Source: Marivita sp. (GTDB lineage: Bacteria > Pseudomonadota > Alphaproteobacteria > Rhodobacterales > Rhodobacteraceae). From it: a stretch of DNA of 64,000 nt. Below are positions 9,104 to 17,699 of the stretch, piece after piece. The notes beneath the pieces are model-generated. The model had not been told where the DNA came from, did no database searches, and saw nothing but the letters and a program-made list of their open reading frames with translations. The stretch spans positions 62,001 through 126,000 of the forward strand of contig NZ_JAIPUS010000006.1 in assembly GCF_020055675.1 (NCBI RefSeq), read 5' to 3'. The stretch's first letter is position 1. Every line of letters begins with the position of its first letter. A program made the position numbers and the translations under genes.

Positions 9104-10804
9104 ATGAAACTCACAACCCTTCTCATGGGGGCCGCTGCGGCTGTCGCCCTTGCCCCTGCCGCGTTCGCAGAACGTGGATCGGACGGTGAAGTCCGGATCA
9201 TCTACTGGCAAGCGCCCTCCATCATGAATGCGTTCCTGTCGGGCGGCACGAAGGATGTCGAAGCCGCCTCGATGGTCATTGAACCGCTTGCGCGTTACGA
9301 TCCGGACGGAAATCTCGTGCCGTGGCTGGTCGAAGAACTGCCGACCGTCCAGAATGGCGGCATCAGCGAAGACCTGACCTCGATCACATGGAACATCACG
9401 CCCGGCCTGACATGGTCCGATGGCACGCCGTTCACTTCCGAGGACGTCAAGTTCACCTACGAATATTGCACCGATCCCGAAGGCGGCTGCGCGCAGGTGA
9501 CGAAATTCCAAGGCGTGGAGAGCGTCGAGACACCTGACGAAACCACTGTTGTCGTGACTTTCGACGGCCCGACCCCGAACCCCTATGGCCCGTTTGTCGG
9601 TGGCGAAAGCCCGATCCTCCAGAAGGCACAGTTCGAAAACTGCGTGGGCGCGGCTGCATCGACCTGCACCGAGGAAAATTTCAACCCGATCGGCACCGGC
9701 CCGTTCGTTGTTGATGAATTCAAGCCGAACGATGTGATTTCCATGTCGGCGAACGAGAATTATCGCGACCCGGACAAGCCCGCTTTTGCATCGGTCACCT
9801 TCAAGGGGGGCGGTGATGCGCGCGCTGCGGGTCAGGCCGTGATGGAAACCGGAGAATTTGACTACGCCTGGAACCTGCAACTGGCCCCTGACGTGATCGC
9901 CGCGATGGAAGAAGGCGGACAGGGCGTCGCCGTTGCCGGGTTCGGACCGCTGCTCGAACGCATCATGGTCAACCAGACGGACCCCGACCCCAACTTGCCC
10001 GAGGGCGAACGCTCCACCGCGGCGCACCCTCATCCCTTCCTGCGCGAACCGGCGGTGTACAAGGCCATGTCGATGGCAATCGACCGCCCGCTGCTGGTGG
10101 AAATCGGGTATGGTCAGGCCGGTCGGGTCGGCTGTTCCTGGGTCCCGGCCCCCGAGGCATTCGCGTCCACGTTCGAGGGCTGCGACGTTCAGGACATCGA
10201 AGGCGCCAAGGCGCTGCTGGATGAAGCCGGCATCGTCGACACGGATGGCGACGGCGTGCGCGAACACAATGGCGAGCCGCTCTCGATCCTGTACCAGAGC
10301 TCGACCAACGCGGTGCGTCAGGATTTCCAGGCGCTGATCAAGGAATGGTGGGAGCAGATCGGCTTTGAAGTCGAGCTGCGCAACGTCGACAGCTCGGTGT
10401 TTTTCGGCGGTGACCCGGGCAGCCCGGACACCTTCCAGAAGTTCTATGCGGACGTTGAGATGTACGCCAACACCTTCAACGGCACCGACCCGCAGAGCTA
10501 TCTCGGCAACGGCCTGTGCGACAAGGCTCCGCGCCCCGAAACCCAGTGGCAAGGCGAGAACATCAGCCGCTTCTGCATGGAAGAGTATGATGCGTTGCAT
10601 GCCGAGTTGACCGAAACCGCCGACATGGCAGAGCGTCAGCGGATCGGTCGGGAACTGAGCGCGATGATGACCGACAATGGCGGCATGATCCCGCTGGTGC
10701 ACCGTGGTCGCCTGTCTGCCCACTCCAACACGCTGGGCGGCGTTGATCTCAATGTCTGGGACAGCGAATTGTGGAACGTCGCAGACTGGTATCGCATGGA
10801 CTGA
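9104..10804 (+). CDS. Peptide ABC transporter substrate-binding protein
   Basis: Periplasmic family-5 solute-binding protein (566 residues) for peptides or similar solutes. It starts MKLTTLLMGAAAAVALAPAA, a clear Sec signal peptide cut near AFA. The SBP_bac_5 body includes WNITPGLTWSDGTPFTSEDV and KAMSMAIDRPLL. The ATG at 9104 has a strong AAGGAGAG upstream; an upstream in-frame start at 9083 is less likely. The gene is followed by two hairpins before the permease, which may make the binding protein more abundant than the membrane parts. Confidence 0.94.
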   Translation: MKLTTLLMGAAAAVALAPAAFAERGSDGEVRIIYWQAPSIMNAFLSGGTKDVEAASMVIEPLARYDPDGNLVPWLVEELPTVQNGGISEDLTSITWNITPGLTWSDGTPFTSEDVKFTYEYCTDPEGGCAQVTKFQGVESVETPDETTVVVTFDGPTPNPYGPFVGGESPILQKAQFENCVGAAASTCTEENFNPIGTGPFVVDEFKPNDVISMSANENYRDPDKPAFASVTFKGGGDARAAGQAVMETGEFDYAWNLQLAPDVIAAMEEGGQGVAVAGFGPLLERIMVNQTDPDPNLPEGERSTAAHPHPFLREPAVYKAMSMAIDRPLLVEIGYGQAGRVGCSWVPAPEAFASTFEGCDVQDIEGAKALLDEAGIVDTDGDGVREHNGEPLSILYQSSTNAVRQDFQALIKEWWEQIGFEVELRNVDSSVFFGGDPGSPDTFQKFYADVEMYANTFNGTDPQSYLGNGLCDKAPRPETQWQGENISRFCMEEYDALHAELTETADMAERQRIGRELSAMMTDNGGMIPLVHRGRLSAHSNTLGGVDLNVWDSELWNVADWYRMD

Positions 10805-10815
10805 TGCCCTGGTTT

Positions 10816-10841
10816 GGGTGCGTGACATCACGCACCCTACG
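10816..10841 (-). repeat. GTAG-headed REP-like hairpin, copy 1
   Basis: Read on the minus strand the element is CGTAG followed by the stem GGTGCGTG, loop ATGT, stem CACGCACC. The perfect inverted repeat spans 10816-10837 on the plus strand. The same head and stem recur at 24421-24445 with a different loop. A GTAG tetranucleotide 5' of a short hairpin is the form of REP sequences handled by TnpA-REP (RAYT) transposases; no such gene is in this window. Confidence 0.65.
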
Positions 10842-10848
10842 CTTGCCC

Positions 10849-10885
10849 GGCAAGGTGCGTGCGTGCACGCATCTTGCCAGTTTTT
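10849..10885 (+). terminator. Terminator-like stem-loop after the binding-protein gene
   Basis: GGCAAG (10849-10854) pairs with CTTGCC (10873-10878) around an inner perfect palindrome TGCGTGCACGCA (10860-10871), and TTTTT follows at once. This is the best factor-independent terminator form in the window. Its position between the binding protein and the first permease suggests partial termination (an attenuator) rather than the operon end. Confidence 0.55.
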
Positions 10886-10914
10886 CCAAGACTCATGCCC
10901 CGAGGCGCCACACG

Positions 10915-11952
10915 ATGCTGACCTTTGCCGTCCGACGACTTGTCCTCGCCGTTCCGACGCTTCTGTTCATCAGTTTTGTCATTTTCATGCTTTTGCAACT
11001 CGCCCCCGGCGACCCGATGGCGCAGGTTCCGCTGACCGTCCCGCCAGAGGTCAAGCAGAAGATGCGCGAAGCGCTTGGCGTCGGGGAACCCGCGCTGGTG
11101 CAATACTGGAAATGGTTGGTGCAGGTCTTCTGGACCGAACCGAAAGTGTTCATCGACTGGGCCACACGGTCCAGCGGTCTTCTGGGCTGGCTGCCGGATA
11201 CGCAGCTTTACCAGGACGAACTGCGCGTGATCTCCTGGCAGACCCGGTCGCCGGTCATGGACACCGTCATCCAGCGCATCCCGCAAACGCTCTGGGTTGT
11301 CGGCATGGCGTATGTCGTGGGCATCCTGATCGCCCTGCCCATCGGCATCTATTCGGCCTACAGGCAATATTCGGTTTTCGATCAATCGGGCACTTTCATC
11401 ACGATGATCGGCTTTTCGATCCCGCCGTTCTTCACCGGCCCGTTGCTCATCGTCATTTTCTCGGTGCAACTGGGCTGGTTCCCGTCGATCTATGACACGA
11501 CGCATATCGTGAATGACTGGGCCAGCTTCAAGTTTCAACTGCAACAGATGATCCTGCCGGTGATGGTGCTGGCGTTGCAGACCACGGCTCAGATCAGTCG
11601 CTACATGCGCGCTTCGATGCTCGACAATCTCAACCAGGATTATGTCCGCACCGCCCGCGCCAAGGGGCTGTCGGAGGCCGTTGTCGTCACCGTCCACGTC
11701 CTGCGCAATTCGATGATCCCGGTCATCACCGTCATCGCGCTCAACGTGCCGGCCATCTTCGGCGGTGCGATCATCACGGAGAACGTGTTCAAGGTAAACG
11801 GCCTTGGCCAACTGCTCATCACGGCGCTGTTCGCCAGCGATCTGCCGATGGTAATGACAATCACGTTTATTTTCGCCTTCCTCATCGTCATGTTCAACCT
11901 GATCGCCGATATCCTGTACGGCCTTCTCGACCCGAGAATCCGCTATGACTGA
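10915..11952 (+). CDS. Peptide ABC transporter permease, DppB type
   Basis: Inner-membrane permease (345 residues) with the N-terminal signature MLTFAVRRLVLAVPTLLFIS and APGDP of the DppB/OppB family. About six membrane segments are visible, and the EAA loop region (RTARAKGLSEAVV) contacts the ATPase. It has a longer first periplasmic loop (~65-115) rich in Trp, as in long-form DppB proteins. The frame is open from 10771, but that part overlaps the binding-protein gene, so the ATG at 10915 is used. It overlaps the next permease by 8 bases. Confidence 0.93.
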   Translation: MLTFAVRRLVLAVPTLLFISFVIFMLLQLAPGDPMAQVPLTVPPEVKQKMREALGVGEPALVQYWKWLVQVFWTEPKVFIDWATRSSGLLGWLPDTQLYQDELRVISWQTRSPVMDTVIQRIPQTLWVVGMAYVVGILIALPIGIYSAYRQYSVFDQSGTFITMIGFSIPPFFTGPLLIVIFSVQLGWFPSIYDTTHIVNDWASFKFQLQQMILPVMVLALQTTAQISRYMRASMLDNLNQDYVRTARAKGLSEAVVVTVHVLRNSMIPVITVIALNVPAIFGGAIITENVFKVNGLGQLLITALFASDLPMVMTITFIFAFLIVMFNLIADILYGLLDPRIRYD

Positions 11953-12925
11953 TCCCCTCCCCGCGTCCCCCGCCCCGATCGAAGCGCTGGCCGACAAAGG
12001 CCCGCTGGCACCGCCACGCAGCCAGTGGAAAGACGTGTGGGACCAGTTCCGCAAACACAAGGGCGCAATGTTCGGCGGTGGATTTCTGATTTTCATCACC
12101 ATTGCGGTGCTGATCGGGCCATTGATCTGGCAGGTCGACGCGCAAAAGCTCGACATTCGCAACAAGGACATGCGGCCGATCTGGACCGCACTTCTGGACA
12201 GCTCTGCCAAGGTGTCCTGGACCCGGCCCTTCGGCACCGACCAGCTGGGGCGCGACCAGTTTGCCCAGATCCTTCAGGGGGGTCGCATCTCGATGGCTGT
12301 GGGATGGGCCGCAATGGTCCTGAGCCTTGTCATCGGCACGACTGTCGGCGTTCTCGCCGGGTTCGTGAAAAAGGCTGACGGCATTCTGATGCGCCTGACG
12401 GACCTGTTCCTGTCCCTGCCGATCCTGCCGATGCTGCTGGTCGCGGTGACCCTGTTCCGCCAGCCCTTGCGCCAGGCGTTCGGGCCCGAAGGCGGCATGT
12501 TCGTCCTGATCGTCGCGATCATCGCGGTGACAAGCTGGATGCCAACGGCCCGGATCGTGCGCGGCGACATCCTTGCCCTGAAGGAGCGCGAATTCATCCT
12601 TGCCGCGCGCTCCATCGGCACCACGCCGTTCAAGATCGTGCAGCGCCACCTGCTGCCGAATGTCCTGTCACCGATCATGGTGTCGGCCACGCTGGGCCTT
12701 GCCACCGCGATCATCACCGAATCCGCGCTCAGCTTTCTTGGGGTCGGGTTCCCGTCCGACTTCCCCACCTGGGGCAAGATGCTGGCGGATGCCGTGTCGC
12801 GGATGCAGCAATACCCCGAACGCGTGATGCTGCCGGGGCTGTTCATCTCCTTGACGGTCTTGTCGGTGAACTACCTCGGCGACGGCCTGCGTGACGCGCT
12901 CGACCCGCGCATCCGGGGGCGCTGA
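11945..12925 (+). CDS. Peptide ABC transporter permease, DppC type
   Basis: Second permease (326 residues) of the peptide importer. After a short N-terminal extension, one helix (residues ~42-62) precedes the periplasmic segment with FGTDQLGRDQFAQI, the hallmark of DppC/OppC. The EAA motif reads REFILAARSIG, and the C-terminus DGLRDALDPRIRGR is typical. Its ATG overlaps the stop of the upstream permease (ATGACTGA), so translation is coupled. It ends the plus-strand operon that began with the binding protein. Confidence 0.93.
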   Translation: MTDPLPASPAPIEALADKGPLAPPRSQWKDVWDQFRKHKGAMFGGGFLIFITIAVLIGPLIWQVDAQKLDIRNKDMRPIWTALLDSSAKVSWTRPFGTDQLGRDQFAQILQGGRISMAVGWAAMVLSLVIGTTVGVLAGFVKKADGILMRLTDLFLSLPILPMLLVAVTLFRQPLRQAFGPEGGMFVLIVAIIAVTSWMPTARIVRGDILALKEREFILAARSIGTTPFKIVQRHLLPNVLSPIMVSATLGLATAIITESALSFLGVGFPSDFPTWGKMLADAVSRMQQYPERVMLPGLFISLTVLSVNYLGDGLRDALDPRIRGR

Positions 12926-13240
12926 CGCAACTGGCGGAGTCCTTGGGCCGAAAAGGCCCTCTGGTCCCCGCCAACGGCGGACCGGGGGCACCCCCCCCAC
13001 CGGTCCGCGTCAAGAGCCAACGCAGCCTCGCTCATTGCAAATAAAACCAGAAACCCCGCGATGCGCAGATCACCAGAAGACTGGTTCGGGCAAACTCACC
13101 ACGAAAGAACGGCATTCCACAGGTCCTGACCGGTCCGGAATTCTCTCCCGGCCAGCCGCGCGCGCCTCCGGTCTCCAGCCCTTGTCGAGACAACAGCCTC
13201 CCGCCATCTGACACGTCAATCAGATGAAAGGAGCGACCCC
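12926..13240 (+). other. Intergenic region after the peptide transporter
   Basis: No gene was found in these 315 bases. A small hairpin GGGCC-GAAAA-GGCCC lies at 12945-12959. A larger one, CGGACCGG, 14-base loop, CCGGTCCG, lies at 12978-13007; both could end the upstream operon, although neither has a T tract. The distal part (from ~13030) is less GC-rich and should hold the promoter of the YeeE-like gene, which has an AAAGGAG ribosome site just before its ATG. Confidence 0.5.
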
Positions 13241-14293
13241 ATGTTCGAATCTCTTGGCTTCGAGACCCTTACGGCGCCGCAAGCGGCGGTCGGGCTTGGG
13301 GTGATCCTGGGTGCCGCCTTCGGCGCCCTGGCCGAGCGCACGAAATTCTGCTTTCGTCGCGCTTTGGTTGGTGAAGACCGCAAGCAGGCAATGGGCGTCT
13401 GGATGACCGCGCTGGCCGTGGCTGTACTTGGCACGCAGGCCGGTGTGCTGACCGGCGCGATCAGCTTTGACACTCACCGCTTGCTGGCAGGGGACCTTCC
13501 GGTCCTCGCCATTGCCCTGGGCGGTCTGATGTTCGGCGCGGGCATGGTGCTCACACGCGGCTGTGTCTCGCGACTGACGATCCTGTCTGCCAGTGGCAAC
13601 CTGCGCGGCGTCTTTGTCCTGCTGGTGTTTGCCATCACCGCCCATGCCACGCTCAAGGGCATCCTTGCGCCCCTGCGCACCACGCTGGGCTCTGCCACCC
13701 TACCCTTGGGCGAAACAGTGTCCCTCGCTGCTCTGCCCGGTGGCGCGCTGCTCTCGTCTGCGCTGATCGCCCTGGCCGCCCTGGCCATTGCACTGCGGTC
13801 GGGCAACCGGGTCAGCGCGCTTGTCATGGCCGCGCTGCTTGGTGCGCTGGTGCCTGCCGGGTGGATCGGCACGGGTTATGTGCTCTACGATGATTTTGAC
13901 CCGGTCGCCCTGCAAAGCCTGTCGTTCACCGCCCCCTTCGCCGACACGCTGTTCTGGACCGTCGCGTCCAGCTCGATACCCGCCACTTTCGGCGTCGGGC
14001 TGATTGGTGGCGTCCTCGCCGGGTCCCTCGTGACGTCCCTCGCGTTTGGCAGCTTCCGGTGGCATTCCTTCAGCGCCCCGGCCGAAACCGGCCGCTATGC
14101 TGGCGGTGCCGTGCTGATGGGCGTCGGTGGCGTGCTGGCCGGAGGCTGCACAGTGGGCGCGGGTCTGGGCGGAGTGCCGACGCTTTCCATCGCCGCCCTT
14201 TTGGCCATCCTGTCCATCGCAGCCGGTGCTTTCCTGGCAAATGCGCTGCTGACACCTGCCCGGCGCGACGCCTATGCGCAACCGGCTGAATAA
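13241..14293 (+). CDS. YeeE/YedE family sulfur-compound transporter
   Basis: Integral membrane protein (350 residues) of the YeeE/YedE (TsuA-like) family, which imports thiosulfate or related sulfur compounds. Around ten hydrophobic segments are visible. Three conserved cysteine motifs, KFCFRRAL, TRGCVSRL and AGGCTVGAGL, match the cysteines that relay thiosulfate in TsuA. A good AAAGGAG lies ahead of the ATG. No rhodanese or TusA-like partner is adjacent, so the actual sulfur substrate is open. Confidence 0.88.
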   Translation: MFESLGFETLTAPQAAVGLGVILGAAFGALAERTKFCFRRALVGEDRKQAMGVWMTALAVAVLGTQAGVLTGAISFDTHRLLAGDLPVLAIALGGLMFGAGMVLTRGCVSRLTILSASGNLRGVFVLLVFAITAHATLKGILAPLRTTLGSATLPLGETVSLAALPGGALLSSALIALAALAIALRSGNRVSALVMAALLGALVPAGWIGTGYVLYDDFDPVALQSLSFTAPFADTLFWTVASSSIPATFGVGLIGGVLAGSLVTSLAFGSFRWHSFSAPAETGRYAGGAVLMGVGGVLAGGCTVGAGLGGVPTLSIAALLAILSIAAGAFLANALLTPARRDAYAQPAE

Positions 14294-14296
14294 GGC

Positions 14297-14662
14297 TCAG
14301 ATGTCGATCTCGCCCTCTTCCGGCGGCGGCAAGCTGTCGAGAGGGGGCGCATCCTTTTTCCTCCTGAGCAGGATGTCCCCGTTAGGAAGCACGACCGGCG
14401 GGTCATAGGCCGACCAATCCTCGACCTGCTCCATCAAGTCGCGCAGGGCCGGTCCCATTTCCTCGGCGAAACTGCGGATCGCCGGTTCCATGTCCTTGGC
14501 CAGCCCTTCAAGCTCTCGAAGCGCCGGTTCCATCTCGTCCATGAGCCCCCGAAAAAAGAGCTTTGCCCCCTCCTCCATGAGGCTGGTGCCCTCATCCTCC
14601 TGCGCAGAGGCTGCGGATGTCGTGATGGCCAGAGCCAGTGCAATGCTGGAAATCTGTTTCAT
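14297..14662 (-). CDS. Small secreted protein of unknown function
   Basis: A 121-residue protein with a signal peptide (MKQISSIALALAITTSAASA, cut before QEDEG). The mature part is an acidic, amphipathic segment (MEEGAKLFFRGLMDEMEPAL onward) with repeated E-x-x-P-A-(L/I)-R motifs: MEPALREL, MEPAIRSF, MGPALRDL, an about 18-20 residue pattern. It ends in a Pro- and Glu-rich tail. Similar short periplasmic proteins occur in Rhodobacteraceae without a known role. The frame is open upstream, but the signal peptide fixes the start. The gene converges on the YeeE-like gene with only 3 bases between. Confidence 0.8.
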   Translation of the reverse strand: MKQISSIALALAITTSAASAQEDEGTSLMEEGAKLFFRGLMDEMEPALRELEGLAKDMEPAIRSFAEEMGPALRDLMEQVEDWSAYDPPVVLPNGDILLRRKKDAPPLDSLPPPEEGEIDI

Positions 14663-14712
14663 GGTTCGGATATAAGCCACATGACAGACGATTGCACCCT
14701 TGGGTGCAGACC

Positions 14713-15744
14713 CTACAGATCGATATCCAGAGACACCGGATAGTGATCCGACCCCGTCAGCAAGGCCTGCCGCAATTCGGGTGCCGTCCAGCAAGCCGGA
14801 TCGTCGAATGGATGCCAGATCCGCCAGCGACGCGCCTCGGCCCGAAGATCGGGGGAAACCATCACGTAATCCAGAAGCGCTTGCAAATACCGCTCTTCCT
14901 GCGGGATATAAAATCGCGCCGTGGTCGGCTGTGCCACAATCCGCCGCGACAACGCCCGCGCCGCATGTGGATCGAACAAGGCAAGATCGCCGCGTCCCAA
15001 GACAATCTCGACCGAACTGCGCCCGAAAAGGTCTTCGTATTCATCCAGCCCGGGACCGTCATTCAGATCCCCCAGCAAGATGACCGGCTCCGCCTTCGCC
15101 AGATGCTCTTCGACCCGTGCGCGCACCCAGATCGCCTGCGCCAATTGTTTGCGCCGGTTCGCGATCGACAGGCGCATCACGTCGTTGCGATTTGCCGCGC
15201 CATGTGGCGCCTTGGATTTCAAATGCGTGCCGATCAGGCGGATCATCTGCCCCGTCGCGCGCACCGTCATCGCCACTTCGAACGGCGGCTTGGAAAACAC
15301 CACCTTGTCTTCCGTCGCGTCCACGTCGAGATCAATGCGAAAGGTCCCGTCAAAACGCGGCGCACCCTCGCCCGGCGGCATACCGGGCACCGGCGCAGGT
15401 CCCTTGGGATCATGCGCTGCCGAGAGCATGACGGGGTCGTACATCAACGCGATTTCCTGCCGGGTGTCATTGGCAAACCCCATCACCGCCTTGCAGGCAC
15501 GCAGATCAAAGACGCTGGCAAAGGTCTCAAGCGCCCGGACAGTGTCGCGCCGGCGGTTGGTGTCCGGGGCCTCGATCACCAGCACCGCATCCGCATCCAT
15601 CGCCGTAAAGACAATCCCGAGCGCCTCGATCTGCATGGCCTTGGTCACGTCATGCCGCACCGACCAGCTATCATCGGCAACCAGCCTGCCATCGTCGTCG
15701 AACAGCACATCGAACCACTCGACATTGTAGGTGGCGATCCGCAT
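14713..15744 (-). CDS. Endonuclease/exonuclease/phosphatase family hydrolase
   Basis: A 343-residue EEP-fold phosphodiesterase. It begins MRIATYNVEWFD (the usual N-terminal Asn of the fold), has VILLGDLNDGPG with the metal-site Asp/Asn, an LIGTHLKSK stretch with a catalytic His, and ends in LTGSDHYPVSLDIDL with the final Asp-His pair. The substrate could be nucleic acid, phosphoinositide or another phosphodiester and cannot be chosen from sequence. The start ATG overlaps the stop of the upstream TerB-DnaJ gene (ATGA). The longer open frame upstream of it is discarded. Confidence 0.9.
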   Translation of the reverse strand: MRIATYNVEWFDVLFDDDGRLVADDSWSVRHDVTKAMQIEALGIVFTAMDADAVLVIEAPDTNRRRDTVRALETFASVFDLRACKAVMGFANDTRQEIALMYDPVMLSAAHDPKGPAPVPGMPPGEGAPRFDGTFRIDLDVDATEDKVVFSKPPFEVAMTVRATGQMIRLIGTHLKSKAPHGAANRNDVMRLSIANRRKQLAQAIWVRARVEEHLAKAEPVILLGDLNDGPGLDEYEDLFGRSSVEIVLGRGDLALFDPHAARALSRRIVAQPTTARFYIPQEERYLQALLDYVMVSPDLRAEARRWRIWHPFDDPACWTAPELRQALLTGSDHYPVSLDIDL

Positions 15745-16427
15745 CACGCGTTTTCCCGGGCCGAGATCTCTTCCCAGGCGCGATTGATGTCGATCAGGCG
15801 GCGTTCGGACAGCTTCACGGCCTCCTCCGGCACGCCGCGCGCGATCATGCGATCGGGATGGCTTTCGCGCACCAACATCCGCCATGTCGCGCGAATCTCG
15901 TCCAGCGGCATTTCGGGATCGACCCCCAGCACATCAAAAGGATCCCGCTGCGCGTCCGGCACGAAACGCGACTTGAGCTGTTTGAACGATCCTGCCGGCA
16001 ATTCGAATATCTGCGCCACGCGGTGCAGGAACGCGTCCTCGCCATCATGATACGTCCCGTCCGCCATGGCGATATGAAACAATCCCTCCATCAGGTCGCA
16101 CAGCGTGCCCTGATCGTTTCCGAACATGGTGCGGATGCGCTTGGCATAATCCTCGAACCCCGCCACGTCCTGCCGTGCAAGATTGAAAACGCGTGCAGCG
16201 CCCGCCTCGTCCTCCCTGGGGATGTGAAAAACCTCGCGAAAAGCCATGACCTCGTCACGGGTCACACGCCCGTCTGCCTTGGCCATCTTGGCCGACAGGG
16301 CGATCACCGCGATGGTGAAAGCAACGGTTTTCTCCGGCGGTGTGCGCAAACGGTCGAACACCGCAGCCAGCCCCTCGCCCGACGCGAGGGACGAAAGGGC
16401 TTCCGAAATGCGCGACCAGATCGACAT
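15744..16427 (-). CDS. TerB-like plus DnaJ domain protein (DjlA-type co-chaperone)
   Basis: Residues ~25-140 form an all-helical TerB-like domain (KMAKADGRVTRDEV, AMADGTYHDGEDAF, with the acidic metal-site pattern). Residues ~165-225 form a J domain (DPFDVLGVDPEMPLDEIRAT, with the HPD motif in RESHPDRMI). This matches DjlA, which stimulates DnaK ATPase, but the N-terminal membrane anchor of classical DjlA is missing. It is 227 residues long and coupled to the EEP hydrolase by a 4-bp overlap. Confidence 0.9.
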   Translation of the reverse strand: MSIWSRISEALSSLASGEGLAAVFDRLRTPPEKTVAFTIAVIALSAKMAKADGRVTRDEVMAFREVFHIPREDEAGAARVFNLARQDVAGFEDYAKRIRTMFGNDQGTLCDLMEGLFHIAMADGTYHDGEDAFLHRVAQIFELPAGSFKQLKSRFVPDAQRDPFDVLGVDPEMPLDEIRATWRMLVRESHPDRMIARGVPEEAVKLSERRLIDINRAWEEISARENA

Positions 16428-16469
16428 GGCTACAGTTTACGTCAAAACGCCAGCTCTGTCAGTGCGGCA

Positions 16470-16949
16470 TCAGAGCCGTTTCTGCATCAGGACAAGGTCA
16501 ATCCAGCGCTCGAACTTGAAGCCCACCTCGGGCAGCACGGCAATCTCGGTAAAGCCGATGGCGGCATGAAAGGCGCGGCCTGCCGGATTTTCTCCGCTGA
16601 CGGCAGCAATCAGCGAATGCACGCCCTCGCGGCGCGCCTCTGCCGCCAGCGCGCTCATCAACGCACGCCCCGCACCGCACCCCCGCGCCTGTGGCGCAAG
16701 TGCGATCGAATGTTCCTTGGTCCGCGCATAGCCGGGACCACCGCGAAACGGGAAATACCTGGCATAGCCCGCCGCAACGCCCGCCACCTCGACGACAAGA
16801 AACGCCCGCCCCCGCGCCGCGATATCGTCCTGCACGGCCTGCAGGCTCTTGCGCTCGGTGGTGAACGTGATGCTTGTGGTGTCGATCATATCGTTCAGGA
16901 TCGCCATCACCACCCCGGCATCCCCGGGACGCGCGGGGCGGATGATCAT
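16470..16949 (-). CDS. GNAT N-acetyltransferase (phosphinothricin/methionine-sulfone type)
   Basis: A 159-residue GNAT acetyltransferase beginning MIIRPARPGDAGVVMAILND. It has the acetyl-CoA pyrophosphate loop ALAPQARGCGAGRALMSAL and the family ending SGENPAGRAFHAAIGFTE. Closest in style to Pat/MnaT enzymes, which acetylate the amino group of phosphinothricin or methionine sulfone. The start overlaps the stop of the VOC gene by 4 bases (ATGA). Substrate assignment is tentative. Confidence 0.88.
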   Translation of the reverse strand: MIIRPARPGDAGVVMAILNDMIDTTSITFTTERKSLQAVQDDIAARGRAFLVVEVAGVAAGYARYFPFRGGPGYARTKEHSIALAPQARGCGAGRALMSALAAEARREGVHSLIAAVSGENPAGRAFHAAIGFTEIAVLPEVGFKFERWIDLVLMQKRL

Positions 16950-17560
16950 GTCAGGATGCGCCGCCCGCTGCCAGTCAGGAACACCGCCTCCATCATCCGC
17001 TCGGGCCGGGTGCGAAACGCCACGCGGTCATCGTCGAACACCGGCGCCAGGCGCGTTTTCAGATCGTCCACATCAGGCCCACAGATCGTCAACCTCTCGA
17101 GCCGCAGCGCCGCAGCGGGCAGCGTCATTCCCGGCGGCGTGTCGGTGTGCCACTGGATGATCGCGGGAAACTGGCCGCCGAACGGCAAACGCCCATCCGG
17201 CGGCACCAGCATGCTCCAGCTCAGATCACCGCGCGTCAGATGCACCGGCGCCCCGGCCTCGGGAAACGCGTCCTGCGCCGCCGCGATGTCATCACAGCGC
17301 AGGATCCATTTGTCGAGCCGCGCCGCACCGGTGAACTCATCGAGCCCGAACCAACGCGGATATTCCGGCGCGGGCTGGGACGGGTCAAGGGCGATGGCCT
17401 CGAGATACAGCCCGTCCTCCAGCCCGAGCAGGTGGTTATGCGTCGCGTAATGCGCATGCTCCCCACCGGGCAAAAGCGGCACGCCAAGCGCCGCCTCGCC
17501 ATGCGCCACCGCCTCGGCCAGGGTCTCCCCCGCCACTGCGACATGATCCAAAGTGAACAT
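16946..17560 (-). CDS. VOC / glyoxalase-like domain protein
   Basis: A 204-residue protein of the glyoxalase-like (Glyoxalase_3) group. The N-terminal MFTLDHVAVAGETLAEAVAH is the first vicinal-oxygen-chelate beta-alpha unit with a metal-type His. HYATHNHLLGLEDGLYLEAI follows with candidate His/Glu ligands. Enzyme activity is not known for this subgroup. It is co-transcribed with the GNAT gene. A cluster of hairpins separates it from the mutase gene upstream, so it needs its own promoter within 17561-17620. Confidence 0.82.
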   Translation of the reverse strand: MFTLDHVAVAGETLAEAVAHGEAALGVPLLPGGEHAHYATHNHLLGLEDGLYLEAIALDPSQPAPEYPRWFGLDEFTGAARLDKWILRCDDIAAAQDAFPEAGAPVHLTRGDLSWSMLVPPDGRLPFGGQFPAIIQWHTDTPPGMTLPAAALRLERLTICGPDVDDLKTRLAPVFDDDRVAFRTRPERMMEAVFLTGSGRRILT

Positions 17561-17587
17561 CAGAACCGACCTCCCCGGTTTCTTTGT

Positions 17588-17606
17588 TTTTCAAATATCC
17601 CGGGGG
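17588..17606 (-). repeat. Intergenic motif CCCCCGGGATATTTGAAAA, copy 1
   Basis: Read on the minus strand this is CCCCCGGGATATTTGAAAA followed by ACAAAGAAA. The identical 19-mer occurs on the plus strand at 28912-28930, again next to a hairpin and between genes. Here it lies just upstream of the VOC gene and downstream of the mutase hairpins. Confidence 0.6.
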
Positions 17607-17622
17607 GTCGTTCATTGCGGCG

Positions 17623-17693
17623 CCATTGGTGCAAGCCCAATGGACGACGGGGCAGAGCCCCCGGCCTGTCGGATCGGCGACGCCGATCCGACA
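17623..17693 (-). terminator. Three consecutive hairpins downstream of the mutase gene
   Basis: From the mutase stop outward: TGTCGGATCGGCG-A-CGCCGATCCGACA, a 13-bp perfect stem (17667-17693), starts 7 bases after the stop codon. GGGGC-AGA-GCCCC (17649-17661) and CCATTGG-7-CCAATGG (17623-17643) follow. The first is the likely 3' end or stabilising structure of the mutase mRNA. Confidence 0.65.
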
Positions 17694-17699
17694 CCAGGC

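Noticed and set aside
8975-10831. Long open minus-strand frame of over 600 codons opposite the peptide-binding protein
   Set aside because: It is a high-GC antisense shadow: the plus strand has a signal peptide, ribosome site and family motifs, while this frame has none.
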